From the NCBI GenBank assembly GCA_030035585.1, contig CM057466.1, forward strand, positions 56,737,233-56,801,232: DNA of 64,000 nucleotides. The letters are read 5' to 3'. Shown here piece after piece: positions 32,981 through 43,006 of the stretch (within the stretch, counting starts at the first letter, position 1; every line of letters starts with the position of its first letter). The notes under the pieces were generated by a model that was given only the letters and a program-made list of their open reading frames with translations, had not been told where the DNA came from and ran no database searches. The translations under genes and the position numbers were made by a program. The stretch is from Dugong dugon (lineage: Eukaryota; Chordata; Mammalia; Sirenia; Dugongidae).

Positions 32981-34094
32981 GATAATCTCATTAAATTTTG
33001 ATGATAGGGAAGACTCTTCATTTATTTTCCAATCCATTCAGTTAACAACTGTTCTTCATGTACAGGTATTATGGGGGATGTGTGGGCCTTATCTCTGAGT
33101 CCAAGGCCTATGATCTTGATGGTGTCCTAACCATTGCAATACTGGTTCAGTGATGGTAGAGGCTGACGACTTTGACACTACTGCAGTTACAACAATGGTG
33201 GTATTTAATTAGCCAGATCTTGACCTGGTGGTTGACAGCCTCCTTAGGCTTGTTGGCTGGGAAAGGAGCCAGGCAGAAATGGAGAGACAGCTCTCCACAT
33301 GGCATGAAAGGGTCGTTGGAGGCAGGCTCGAGCAGGGCTGTAAGCTGGGCTGGATTCAAAGAAGCAGCATGGAGGGACAGTCTGAGTCAGTGGCCTCTCC
33401 AAGTCTTGTAGCTCCCTACAGCTCTGCTTATACTCCTGGATATGGGCTTCTTCCCAGCCCCATTTCAGGAGCTGGACTAAGTATGGACTGGAGGGGTGAG
33501 TACTGAGTGTAGCATTCTTACTAAGAATGCTTTTCTGAGCTGTTGGAGTCCCCTCTGGTAATACTCAGGAGATCAGAAATCCAAGGGCCTGCCAACATCC
33601 AGCCTTTGCCCCTTAAGATCTCCAAAGTCTGGATAATTGAGGTCCTGACAACTGTTGTCTGCACTGCTGGGAGGGTGCAGCCAACCTCAGTCCTTTCCAA
33701 AAGGCAGTGAGAATTGGTGCACTTGACTGAACGCAAGTCCCTGGATACTCTCTGCTTTAGCCAATGGGCCAGTTACCCGGAGGCGAATAATAATGTGCTG
33801 CTCTTGGGTAGGAGGAAGGAGAACAGGGGCCTCATTGAAGACCTACCAAGCTGGCTCCCACTTTGGCACCTAAAATAGTCAATTTTAGCTGATTAGGTGC
33901 ATTTCACAACTTGGTTATGTGATTCCCAAGTATTATCTCTTATCTCTAAGCAGAGGTGTGAAAACAGAACTGACTTGGCACAGACTGGCTGCCTGAGGGA
34001 AGCGTCTTTGTGTGAGGCTCAAAGCTTGTGGAGTGGAAACAGACGCATGATGCCGCCCCGATACCCCCTGCCTCAGCTCATCTGTTTTTGCTTC
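32981..34094. other. Unique sequence, nothing recognised
   Basis: Open frames at 33172 and 33228 overlap each other and an antisense frame at 33147. None has a recognisable domain. Confidence 0.4.
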
Positions 34095-34104
34095 TTTAAA
34101 GTGT

Positions 34105-34256
34105 TGCTGGTGGCACAATGGTTAAGAGCTTGGCTGCTAACAAAAAGGTCAACAGTTCGAATCTACCAGCCACTCCTTGGAAACCCTATTGGGTGGTTCT
34201 CCTCTGTCCTGTAGGGTTGCTGTGAGTTGGAATCAACTTGACGGCAACAGGTTTGG
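34105..34256 (+). mobile_element. AfroSINE, short class
   Basis: 'tgctggtggcacaatggtta', 'caacagttcgaatctaccag', 'gttggaatcaacttgacggc'. TSD 'tttaaagtgt' / 'ttttaagtgt' (34095-34104, 34257-34266). The first few head bases are missing. Confidence 0.95.
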
Positions 34257-34266
34257 TTTTAAGTGT

Positions 34267-35020
34267 CCCTGGTCCTTGTAGAGAGGAGAAGTAACACTTT
34301 TGCCACCATGTGGGGCTTTGTCCTCTGCCTGGTGATCCTTCAGCCCCAAACCGGGTACTCAAGTGGTCTGTGGACGTTTCCCAAATGTGTAGTGAGGCTG
34401 ACGTACAAATATGCAGCCGGCGCTGTTCACCGCCCTCTTGGGAGGGAGAAACAAGATGGCACGGTGCCAGCAGCCTCACAAAGCAGTGTTGTTAATGCTC
34501 CTGTGTGGCTTCATCTGAGCAGAGGAGGATCTGTTTACGGCAGCTGGCTAGTACTGATTCTTTTGGGGGATAGAGACTACAATGCTGGCCTCTGTTATTC
34601 TCTGGAGTGTATTGGAAGGGCATGGCCAACGCTTGAGGGTGTCCTGTGATCCTTCTTGGTTAATGTGATACTGAATTACACCCGTGGAAGGTGAGCTTAT
34701 TCCTGGGCCTTGGAAAACAGGGTTCAGACTAGGTTGGGGGCAGAGGGAAAACTTCAGGTTTTCCTGATGCTTTAGGAAGTCCCTTGTCTCCTTGTGGTAG
34801 TTTAGGACAATGTTTCTCAGAGTTGAGCCCCTGTAACGCTGGGGGTCCAGGGTTCATCCAAAATATATGTGACAGAGAAATCTGTGGAGCTTCAAAACAT
34901 CTTTTCCAAAAATCACTTTAATCATAGTAATGGTCTCTTATGTTGAAAGACTTCCAGAGTCAGTTTACTGTAGGTTTCTTCCTCCCCTCCGAAAAGGCTG
35001 TGGGCATTTTAGGCCCCTTG
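34267..35020. other. Unique sequence, nothing recognised
   Basis: The frame starting at 34308 has a signal-peptide-like beginning (MWGFVLCLVILQPQTGYS) but no downstream domain. I do not call a gene. Confidence 0.35.
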
Positions 35021-35030
35021 TCCTGCAAAA

Positions 35031-35220
35031 AAAGGAGTCCCTGGGAGATGTAAATTGTTAAATACTCCACTATTAACCAAAAGGTTGGTGGTTTGAACCC
35101 ACCCAGAGGCACCTCTGCTTCTGAAAGGTCACAGCCTTTAAAACCCTATGGAGCAGTTCTACTCAGCACACACGGGATCACCATGAGTCGGAATCAACTC
35201 AATGGCAACTAACAACAACA
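35031..35220 (+). mobile_element. AfroSINE, 'cacccagaggcacc' class
   Basis: 'aggagtccctgggagatgta', 'cccacccagaggcacctctg', 'gagtcggaatcaactcaatg', ending 'aacaacaaca' like the RTE. TSD 'tcctgcaaaa' at 35021-35030 and 35221-35230. Confidence 0.96.
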
Positions 35221-35230
35221 TCCTGCAAAA

Positions 35231-35842
35231 GAGATTACAAACTGAGTAAAGGGAAGCAGAATAAGCCTTCAGCTAGATCAGGAGACAGTCCCCCAGGTCA
35301 GAGAAGACATGGGGGCCTGAGGTCAGCTTCCCCTGGGCCTGCATGCCAAGTTAGTCTTGAGTCTTCGCTTTCTTCCAGCGAACGTTCTCAGCCCAAGGCT
35401 GTGCTCCAAGATGTATTCCCTGTCACATTCTTACAAGACTTTCTTTAAAGCACTGAGAGATCTACAACAATGTTTCATTGATCAGACATCACCAGGAACT
35501 ACGTTAGTAAAATCAGTGACCTAGAATTATCCCTCTGAGAAACTCTTTATCCTTCACATCTCTACCTGCCTCCCACCCCAACCTCCCAGTTGAATAAGGC
35601 ACAGAGTCCAAACCACTCTTCTTTGAAAGCTCTCAAATATGTGTCCTTGGCTGAGTCCCTACATCTTAGGGACCTCTGTGATGTCTTAGTCCATTTCCTC
35701 ATCTCTGGTCTGGCCTTCCTTCCATTCATTCTGCACCCCTTAGCCAGAGTAAGTTTCTTAACATGAAAATCTGTATATCATTCCTCAGCTCAAAAGGTTC
35801 TAATAGTTTCCTATAGCCTTTGGGGAAAAGTGTAAACCCGTC
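35231..35842 (+). repeat. Unique sequence grading into L2
   Basis: About 35680-35835 resembles the sense L2 body ('ccttcattctgcacccc', 'tcagctcaaaaggttctaat', 'gtttcctatagcc'). The earlier part is unassigned. Confidence 0.5.
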
Positions 35843-36356
35843 TGTCTTCGTCATCTAGGGCTGCTATAACAGAAATACCACGAGTGGATGGCTTTAACAA
35901 AGAGAAATTTATTCTCTCACAGTCAAGGAGGCTAGAAGTCTGAATTCAGGGCATCAGCTCCAAGGGAAAGCTTTCTCTGTCAGCTCTTGGGGAAGGTCCT
36001 TGTCATCAATCTTCTCCTGGTCGAGGAGCTTTTCAGTGCAAGGACCCTGGGGTCCAAAGGACACACTATGCTCCAGGTGCTTCTTTCTTGGTGGCGTGAG
36101 GTCCCCGTGTCTCTCTGCTTGCTTCTCTCTTTTATATCTCAAAAGAGATTGACTTAAAACACAATCTAATCTGATAAATTAACACCTGCCTCATTAACAT
36201 AACTGCCACTAATTCCACCTCATTAACATCATAGGGGTAGGATTTCCAACACTAGGAAAATCACATCAGATGACAAAATGGTGGACAATCACACAATACC
36301 AGAAATCATGGGCGAGCCAAGTTGACACCCACTTTTGCAGGACACAATTCATGACA
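35843..36356 (-). mobile_element. Solo MaLR-type LTR, antisense
   Basis: On the minus strand it starts 'TGTCATGAATTGTGTCC' and ends 'tatagcagccctagatgacg', the typical MaLR LTR end. It has an 'aataaatt' signal shortly before the end and is about 514 bp. Probable 5-bp TSD 'ccgtc' / 'ccctc'. No internal region is attached, so it is a solo LTR, sitting in an L2-like host. Confidence 0.8.
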
Positions 36357-36378
36357 CCCTCATGACATTTGGGGTCCT

Positions 36379-36592
36379 TAAGGAGTCCCTGGGTGGTGTA
36401 AATGGTTAAAGTGCATGGCGGCTAACTGAAAGGTTGGAGGTTCAAGTCCACCCAGAGGTGCCTCAGAAGAAAGGCCTGGTGATCTATTTCTGAAAAATCA
36501 GCCACTGAGAACCATTATGGAGTACAGTTCTGTACTGTACTCCACACATAGGGACGCTATGAGTCCCAGTTGACTTGATGGCAACTGTTGGT
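36379..36592 (+). mobile_element. AfroSINE, 'cacccagaggtgcc' class
   Basis: 'aaggagtccctgggtggtgt', 'ggaggttcaagtccacccag', 'ctggtgatctatttctgaaa', 'agttgacttgatggcaactg'. The right border is approximate and no clean TSD was found. Confidence 0.93.
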
Positions 36593-37890
36593 GGTGGCGG
36601 GAGCTTAAGAATCTGGCACCTTCTTCTCTCTCTTTTCTCATCTCATGCCACTCCCACACCAAGTTTTTACAGGCTGGTCCTGCTCATTGTCACTGTATCG
36701 CACCACTGTTCTACTGGGATCTCAGACTGTGGACGAGGAATGGTGTCCTATTTGTCTTTTTATCCCCAGCACCTTTACAGAGGTGGCAAAACACAGGTGC
36801 TGAGTAATTGTTTGCTCAGTCTTTTAAATAGAAATCTTTCCAATAGGTATTATGTGACTTCTTAAACAAAGTATTCTTGACAAAACGTAACTATATTTGG
36901 TTGACTCAGTTGTCCTCCTAAACGGACTGTGCTAGATCTCTCAGTATCGTGGAGAGGGTATAGGGCCTGGGGTCACTGTGTTCCAGGGCTGGGAAGGGAT
37001 GGAAGGCATTTTCAGAGGACAATCTTGTATTACCGAACAGCTTTTTACAAATGAGCTTGACCAAACAATTCTACTTCTAGGATTCTTTCTCACAGAAATG
37101 CAGTTTTTGAGCACAAAACATGAGAGATAATGGTTAAAAGATCCAGGGAAATATATACCATAAAAAACTATGACTATTAATAAGTCACATTTTCAACATG
37201 TATTTTTGACATGTATTTTCCATGGTATTGGGTGAAGAAAGAGAGTTGGAGAAAAATTTGAACAGCATTTGCCTTAAACATCTGCCTGTAACTATTTGTG
37301 CATAGAGAAAGGCCTGGGAAGATACACATCAAAGGGAATACAGTGTTCACTCCTGGGAATGGGATATAGAAGAAAGTTGGAAGAATTGTCAGTTTTTGCA
37401 CTGTATTTTTCAGAATGGCTTGGGTGGTGAATTACACCATCGTCCAACGGGTGAAGTGGGGTTAGAGTAGATGACCTTAAGGTTCTCGAATTATTAGCAC
37501 TGAAACGATTAACTTTTCTTTGCCTCCTGTCTGCTTTCTGTCTGTCAGAGGTTACTTCAACAGACCGTTCTCAGAGCTACTTGCATTTTAATAGGGGATT
37601 CTGGAAGATGGGGCAAGTTTTTCCTCAGAACCAAAGGCATGGCTTGTGTCAGTGGGGAAGATGATGGTGAAAGGACTCTTTTGGTGGGGGGACATCCCTG
37701 AAAATATTTTGGAGGTGGCCAGTGTGGGTCTGAGTTTAAACAGCTCGTGTCTGAGGTGAGAGGGCCCTGCAGCAGTACTTTGATCTTGCCAGTTATGCTG
37801 TTGGTGAGAAAAGTATGGGGCTAGGTTCCCATGCAGGTATGTGATGGGGGTGGAAGTGGAGGAACAATATGAATACTAACAACTACCGTT
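36593..37890. other. Unique sequence, one L2 fragment
   Basis: 36610-36800 is a sense L2 3' fragment ('gtctttttatccccagcacc'). No exon is supported in the rest. Confidence 0.4.
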
Positions 37891-37900
37891 CACTGATGGG

Positions 37901-38040
37901 GGCATTGGTGATGCAGTGGTCCAATTCTTGCCTTCCATGCAGAAGACCCAGGTTTGATTCCTGGCCAGGGTACCTCATGAGCAGCCACCACTTGTCCAAA
38001 AGGCCTGAGGCTGACTCGACCGCTGCTAGTAACAACAACT
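37901..38040 (+). mobile_element. Short tRNA-Gly-headed SINE
   Basis: The head retains a tRNA-Gly-like frame: 'gcattggtgatgcagtgg', anticodon-position GCC at about 37930-37932, B-box 'aggtttgattcctggcc'. The RTE body is mostly deleted: after 'gcagccaccacttgtcc' it jumps to 'aggctgactcgaccgctgct' and 'aacaacaac'. Confidence 0.85.
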
Positions 38041-38065
38041 ATTTACTGTGTACTTACTGAGTTAA

Positions 38066-38229
38066 AAAAAAACCAAACCCGCTGCCACTGAGTCGATTCC
38101 GACTCATAACGAGTCTATAGAACAGAGTAGAACTGCTCCATAAGGTTTCCAAAGAGTGACTGGTGGATTTGAACTGCTGACCTTTTTGGTCAGCCGCTGA
38201 GCTCTTAACCACTGTGCCGCCAGGGCTCG
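38066..38229 (-). mobile_element. AfroSINE, short class
   Basis: Antisense: 'aaccaaacccgctgccactg', 'gtttccaaagagtgactggt', 'ccactgtgccgccagggctc'. Confidence 0.95.
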
Positions 38230-38350
38230 GTTAGCACTGTGCAAAAACCTTTATAAACATTCTCTCATTTAACTCTATGATTAAATAATTTTCATATAAC
38301 TCACAGTTTTTTTTTATTATCTCCATTAAAGCTCACAGATAATAAGTGCT

Positions 38351-38556
38351 AAGGGCCCCGGTGGTGAAAACAGTTAAGTGCTTGGCTGCTAACTAAGAAT
38401 TTGTCAGTTCGAAACTTGCCAACAGCTCTGTGGGAGAAAGATCTGGCAATCTGCTTCTGTAAAGATTACAGCCAAGAAACCCTCGGGGCGGTTCTACTCT
38501 GTCACACATGGGGTTGCTAAGAGTCAAAATCGACTCGATGGCACCCAACAACAAGG
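38351..38556 (+). mobile_element. AfroSINE, long class
   Basis: 'gggccccggtggtgaaaaca', 'ggcaatctgcttctgtaaag', 'gtcaaaatcgactcgatggc'. Possible TSD 'aaggg' only. Confidence 0.94.
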
Positions 38557-38757
38557 GCAGGATTTAAACCCAGATCTGGCCAAATCCATCCAAAGTTAAA
38601 ACGCACCTATTCTCTACTAACCTAAGGATGAAGAGAGTGAGTGAACAGCATATGGACTTAGTGTCCGCAGTTACTGTAGCTACAAACACATGAAGTTCAG
38701 GGATTTGGGGGAGACTTCCTTTTGAAGACACTTTCATAACACAAGGAGGTCATGTGT

Positions 38758-38871
38758 TTAACGGAAAGGATGCGGACCTCACAGGCCAAAAGACCTGGGT
38801 TTAATCCTGCTCTGGGACTTGATAGCAGCATGGGACAAGTTGCCTCTCTAGCCTCAGTTTTACCATCTATT
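38758..38871 (+). repeat. MIR, 5' part (split by RTE)
   Basis: 'ggacctcacaggccaaaaga', 'gggtttaatcctgctctggg', 'gcctcagttttaccatct' in MIR order. It resumes at 39175. Confidence 0.75.
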
Positions 38872-39172
38872 TGTTGCTGTCTTAGCTGCTGTTAAGCCGG
38901 CTCCGACTCACAGTGACCTTACGTGTAACAGAATGAAATGTTGCCCAGCCCTGTGCCGTCTTCATGATCACTGATACGTTTGAGTTCATTGTTGCAGGTG
39001 TTGTGTCAATCCATCTCACTGAGAATTTCCCTGATTTTCACAGCTCTGCTTTACCAAACATGATGTCCTTTCCTAGTGATTGGTCTTTCCTGATGACGTG
39101 CCTGAAGTATGTGAGCCAGTCTCACCATCCTCGCTTCTAAGGAACCATCTGGTTGTATTTATTCTGAGACTG
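38872..39172 (-). mobile_element. RTE 3' fragment, antisense
   Basis: The complement of the RTE 3' end: 'taacagaatgaaatgttgcc', 'cctgatgacgtgcctgaagt', 'tcaccatcctcgcttctaag' align with the complement of 24055-24320. It is 5' truncated, as is usual for RTE copies, and sits inside a MIR. Confidence 0.9.
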
Positions 39173-39300
39173 ATCAGAGTGGAATAATAATCCCTACCAC
39201 ACAGGTCTGTTGTGAAGAATAAACGAGCCGGTGTACGTAAAACCCAAAGCCCTACTTGGCACAGAGTAGATAGCTATTGGTCATGTGGGTTTGGCTACAA
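39173..39300 (+). repeat. MIR, 3' part
   Basis: 'ggaataataatccctaccac', 'gttgtgaagaataaacgagc', 'ggcacagagtagatagctat' complete the MIR begun at 38758. Confidence 0.75.
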
Positions 39301-39351
39301 CTTCATGCTTGAGTAATAATGAGCAAGTTTTATGCAGCGCTATAGTTACTA

Positions 39352-39517
39352 CAGGAGCCCTGGTGGTGCAGTGGTTAGGAGCTCAGCTGCTAACCAAAAG
39401 GTCAGCAGTTCAAATCCACCAGCTGCTTCCTGGAAACCCTATGGGGCAGTTCTACTCTGTCCTAAACCGTCGCTATGAGTTGGAATCAACTCAATGGAGA
39501 CGGGTTTTTGGGTTTTT
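39352..39517 (+). mobile_element. AfroSINE, short class (first of tandem pair)
   Basis: 'caggagccctggtggtgcag', 'cagcagttcaaatccaccag', 'gttggaatcaactcaatgga'. Flanked by 'tatagttacta' (39341-39351) and 'tatagttaaca' (39518-39528). Confidence 0.96.
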
Positions 39518-39529
39518 TATAGTTAACAC

Positions 39530-39895
39530 AAGGAGCCCTAGTGGCACAGTGGTTAATCACTTGGCAGTTTGAACCCACCAGCTGCTCTGCGGGAGGAAGA
39601 TGTGGCAGTCTGTTTCTGCGAAGATTACAACCTTGGCAACCTTTCGAGACAGTTCTAGGGCTGCTATGAGTTGGAATCGACTTGATGGCAACCAGGGACA
39701 GATCACCCAATAAGCAAGGTATGCACGGGCTTACTTGTGTTTACTTACTAATCTGTAGTGCACAATTTCACCTGTTTTTCACTACAGATTAGTAAGTAAA
39801 CACAAGTAAGCCCGTGCGTGCTTTGCTTACTGTAAACCTGTGCTTATCTTGCTTACTGGTTAATCTGCCCCTGAATTGGCAACAGGTTTTTGGCT
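39530..39895 (+). mobile_element. AfroSINE, second of tandem pair, split by a foldback element
   Basis: 'aaggagccctagtggcacag' to 'gacttgatggcaac' at 39692, then the foldback insertion, then the tail 'aggtttttggctt' at 39884-39895. A third copy of the target, 'tatagttaccac' (39896-39907), closes the unit. Both SINEs therefore used the same target site. Confidence 0.93.
39693..39873. mobile_element. 181-bp foldback element with terminal inverted repeats (hAT-like MITE?)
   Basis: Termini are 'cagggacagat' (39693-39703) and the complement of 'caggggcagat' (39863-39873). Inside is a perfect 38-bp inverted repeat (39723-39760 pairing with 39780-39817) with a 19-nt loop. A partial target duplication 'tggcaac' (39686-39692, 39877-39883) lies within the AfroSINE tail. 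The right arm holds two ~26-bp tandem units; the left arm holds one. It has no open frame. CAGGG ends resemble hAT transposons, but the TSD is imperfect, so the class is inferred. Confidence 0.7.
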
Positions 39896-40139
39896 TATAG
39901 TTACCACAGCCCTTTCACAGGCATTATCTCACTTGACCCTCTCGGCAGCCATCAACCTATATCTCTGCTCCCTTTAATAGCCCTGCTTCAGGCAAGAGCT
40001 GTTTACACTCAAGTCCCTGCTTCCTCACTGCCATTTATACCTCAAACCGCTGGAATCTGGCTTCCACCCACCACATTGGAGCTGCTCTGGCCAAGGTCGC
40101 CTGTAGCCTGCTGGGGCAAAGCTGAGTAGACCCTCTTCC

Positions 40140-40745
40140 CTCCCTATCTCACTTGACTTCACATTGGAATGTTCTTCTCTTTGCTTCTAGGGTGTCACTC
40201 TTGCCTGGTTTTCTTCCTGCCTCTCTAGTTGCTCCTTCTCTGCCTCCTTCATTAGCCTCTCTTCCTCTGCTGTCCCTTATATGTTGTTGTTTCTTGGGGA
40301 CTGTCCTAGACCCAATTTTGATCACTTCTAGTTCCTTACTATTTCTCCAATCCATTGATTCCTCTTTACCCAGCAGCCAGAGTAACCTTCAAATCAGATC
40401 ATGTCATTCTGCTATTCCATCAAGCCTTCTCTTTGCTCTTAGGCTAAAGACCACAGTCCTCAACAAGCCACAGGATCTCACATTGGGCTCCTGCCCACCT
40501 TTCAGGCCTCATCTTGCCCGCTCTCACCCTTGAACCCTGGGATCCAGCTGGGCTGGGCCTCTTAAGTGCAAAGCCCCTTTCCAAACCAAGCCCTTTGCAC
40601 ACCGGTGCTTTCTTCTGCCACAACACCCTTCTTCCACCCTACTCCTATGGGTCGCCTCCCAACCCATACCTTTGCCAAACCAAGTTCTGGTCTTAGTGGC
40701 TGGATGCCCCTATTTATATGTTTTTCATGGCACCCTGTACCTCTC
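40140..40745 (+). repeat. L2, sense
   Basis: 'gtaaccttcaaatcagatca', 'gtcattctgctattccatca', 'gactgtcctagacccaattt' and 'ccctttccaaaccaagccc' follow L2 order. It explains the Pro/Ser/Leu-rich open frame at 40153. Confidence 0.75.
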
Positions 40746-40817
40746 CATCCTATTTAATTTTTAAATTAAATTATAATTAAATAATTACTTGTGTAGTCAC
40801 TTGTCTAATATATTTGA

Positions 40818-41030
40818 GGATCCCTGAGTGGTGCAAATGGTTAAGCGTTCAGCTGCTAACTGAAAGGTTGGAGGTTTGCGTCCACCCAGAGGCACCTTGG
40901 AAGAAAGGCCTGGCCATCTACTTCCAAAAAAAAAAAACAGCCATTGAGAATCTAATGGAGCACGAGTCTACTCTGACACACATGGAGTCGCCATGAATCC
41001 ACGTTGACTTGACAGTAACTGGTTTAGTTT
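40818..41030 (+). mobile_element. AfroSINE, 'cacccagaggcacc' class
   Basis: 'ggatccctgagtggtgcaaa', 'gtccacccagaggcaccttg', 'gacacacatggagtcgccat'. TSD 'taatat(a/c)tttga' at 40806-40817 and 41031-41042. Confidence 0.95.
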
Positions 41031-41042
41031 TAATATCTTTGA

Positions 41043-41283
41043 ATAATTTCCCCAGAAATGCAGGCTCCTTGAAAGCAGTCCCCCTCGGTCGTACTCTCCC
41101 TGCACCCCCACTGAGCCCAGTGCCTGCCGGTGCTCAGTGACCCATGGTGCTGAGATGAATGGGTCTTCCTGGCGTGGTGCTTCTCCTCCCTCTCTGGCTG
41201 CAGCTCTCCTGCCTCCAGTCCTGACCACTTCACTCGTTCCCTCAACCACAGAGTTAGCTTGGGCTGTGCCATTTTCTTGCTTA
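41043..41283 (+). repeat. L2, sense, and possible second L2 fragment
   Basis: 'gcaggctccttgaaagcagt', 'gcccagtgcctgccggtgct' is an L2 3' end. 'cttcactcgttccctc' to 'cttgcttaaaaacc' fits an L2 body, continued after the L1 at 41975. Confidence 0.6.
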
Positions 41284-41297
41284 AAAACCTTGGACGG

Positions 41298-41960
41298 GAC
41301 AGAGCAGGAGAAAAATGTAGAACAAAATTCAGATTCACAAAAAAAGACCAGACTTGCTGGTTTGACAGAGACTGGAGGAATCCCTGAGACTATGGCCCCT
41401 GGACACGCTGCTAAATCAGAGCTGAAGCCACTCCTGAAGACTACCTTACAGCTAAAGATTTTTTTTTTTAAAAAAAAAAACATTGCTGTTGAGTTGATTC
41501 TGACTCATAGCAACCCTATAGGATAGAAGTAGAACTGCTCCATAGGGTTTCCAAGGAGCGGCTGGTGGATTTGAACTGCTGACCTTTTGGTTAACAGACA
41601 CTTTTTGTTTAACAGCCACAACTCTTAACCACTGTGCCACCAGGGCTCCAGCCAAAGATTAGACAGGCCTATAAAACAAACAATAACCCACATGAGGAAC
41701 GTGCTTCTTAGTTCGATCACGTATACGGGACCAAATGGGCAACACCTGCCCAAAAGCAAAGACTAGAAGGCAGGAAGGGACAGGAAAACTGGACGAATGG
41801 ACATGGGGAAACTGGGGTGGAAAGGGAAAGAGGGGAGAGTGCCAACATAATGCAGGAATTGCAACCAATGACCCAAAACAATTTGTGTATAAATTTTTGA
41901 ACTAGAAACCAATCTGTGCTATAAACTTTCACCTAAAGCACAATAAAACTAAAACAAACA
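41298..41960 (+). mobile_element. L1 copy 5, 3'UTR only, 5' truncated
   Basis: Aligns with 32085-32470 of copy 2 ('gacagagactggaggaatcc', 'agactagaaggcaggaaggg', 'ttcacctaaagcacaataaa'). TSD 'aaaaccttggacgg' / 'aagaccttggatgg' (41284-41297, 41961-41974). A SINE is inserted at 41461. Confidence 0.92.
41461..41649 (-). mobile_element. AfroSINE inside L1 copy 5
   Basis: Antisense: a poly-T/poly-A junction, 'cattgctgttgagttgattc', 'ggtttccaaggagcggctgg', 'ccactgtgccaccagggctc'. TSD 'agctaaagatt' / 'agccaaagatt' (41450-41460, 41650-41660). It also contains an internal insertion-like 'acagacactttttgtttaac'. Confidence 0.95.
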
Positions 41961-41974
41961 AAGACCTTGGATGG

Positions 41975-42390
41975 CCTCCCTTTCTAGCGACAGATTTTAG
42001 ACTTTCCTTTGCGTCTCCCTCCAGTCTCACCCTTGGAATTCTAAGCTCCTGTCACATTTTCCTGGGTTGCTTCTCCTTCTCGTGATGGGTCATCCCCTCT
42101 GTCCTCTTGCTGCCTCTCTGCCTAAGGTGAGTCCGCCCCACACCACCATTTCCCCAGCTACTTGGTCACCCTGGACTGGTGGTGTGTCCCTGCAGGAGCA
42201 TCCTATGCCATCCCAATCACAGTCCTTGTCACATGAGATGCTGTGTGTCTGTCCACCTGTCTGTCTCCTCCACCAGACGGCAGGATCCTTGAGGGCAGGG
42301 CCAAGACTTGTGCAGCGCTGCGTTCTCAAGCCCCTGCAGCACAGCGCCTGGCACCCAGAACTGATGCTCACTAACTTTTCCTGAATGAAT
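41975..42390 (+). repeat. L2, sense, 3' end
   Basis: Continues the L2 split by L1 copy 5: 'ggatggcctccctttctagc', 'ctccctccagtctcaccc', then 'ccttgagggcagggccaaga', 'gcgcctggcacccagaactg' and 'cctgaatgaatac'. Confidence 0.8.
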
Positions 42391-42776
42391 ACGCACCTGC
42401 TTTGTGCAGTCAGCTGAAAGTCACCTGAACTCTGTTGCAAACATCTCCCTGGATTTTCCCTGCTTATTAGCTTTTGCTGTCCATCAGATGTTCCTCTCAC
42501 AAGCTAAGCCCGATATCATTTCTTTTTCTTTTTTTTGGCTTAGGTGTATGTTTGTTTTCTTGAAGCCTGATATCATTTGAATGGTAGTCCTAGAGAGTGT
42601 CCCATAGTGGTAATTGCATGGCGCATTTCACCACTTTTTCTAACAAATCCTCCCAACACCCACTCACAGGGAATAAGGAGAGTAGAGAGAGGAATGAATG
42701 GTTGATCCTGCCCCCTGGTATCAGAGAAATGCAGGGGCTCTTCTAGAATATTGAGGAACAACGACTTTGAATGTTT
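42391..42776. other. Unique sequence, nothing recognised
   Basis: No gene or repeat supported. The stretch 42596-42690 is almost the complement of 43125-43215, giving a ~90-bp inverted repeat pair flanking the next SINE. Confidence 0.5.
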
Positions 42777-42785
42777 GTATTATTT

Positions 42786-42997
42786 AAGGAGTCCCTGGGT
42801 GATGCAAAAGGTTAAGCGCTCTTGACTACTAACCAAAAGGTTGGCGGTTTGAACCCACCCAGAAGTGCCTTGGAAAACAGAGCTGGCGATCTGCTTCCAA
42901 AAGGTCACAGCCTTAAAAACCCTGTGGAGTAGTCTGCTCTGCACACACGGGGTCATTATTCGTCAGAATCAACTTGATAGCAGCTAACAACAACAAC
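42786..42997 (+). mobile_element. AfroSINE, 'cacccagaagtgcc' class
   Basis: 'aggagtccctgggtgatgca', 'gtttgaacccacccagaagt', 'cagaatcaacttgatagcag', ending 'ctaacaacaacaac' as the RTE does. TSD 'tgtattatt' / 'tgtattact' (42777-42785, 42998-43006). Confidence 0.95.
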
Positions 42998-43006
42998 GTG
43001 TATTAC

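Larger units (their letters stand above)
38041..38610 (-). repeat. MIR-like host, hit by two AfroSINEs
   Basis: Pieces at 38041-38063 ('tgtgtacttactgagtt'), 38230-38345 ('gtgcaaaaacctttataaac', 'ctctcatttaac') and 38560-38600 ('ggatttaaacccagatctgg') form one antisense MIR interrupted by SINEs. The short tRNA-Gly SINE sits at its left edge. Confidence 0.6.

Noticed and set aside
34263-34649. 128-aa open frame with a signal-peptide-like start (MWGFVLCLVILQ)
   Set aside because: No recognisable domain downstream, its first 50 bp come just after an AfroSINE, and other open frames overlap it in both directions.
37901-37973. Possible tRNA-Gly gene
   Set aside because: The stem positions are degraded and it continues into SINE sequence; it is a SINE head.
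40153-40533. 126-aa Ser/Pro/Leu-rich open frame
   Set aside because: Lies in a sense L2 element.
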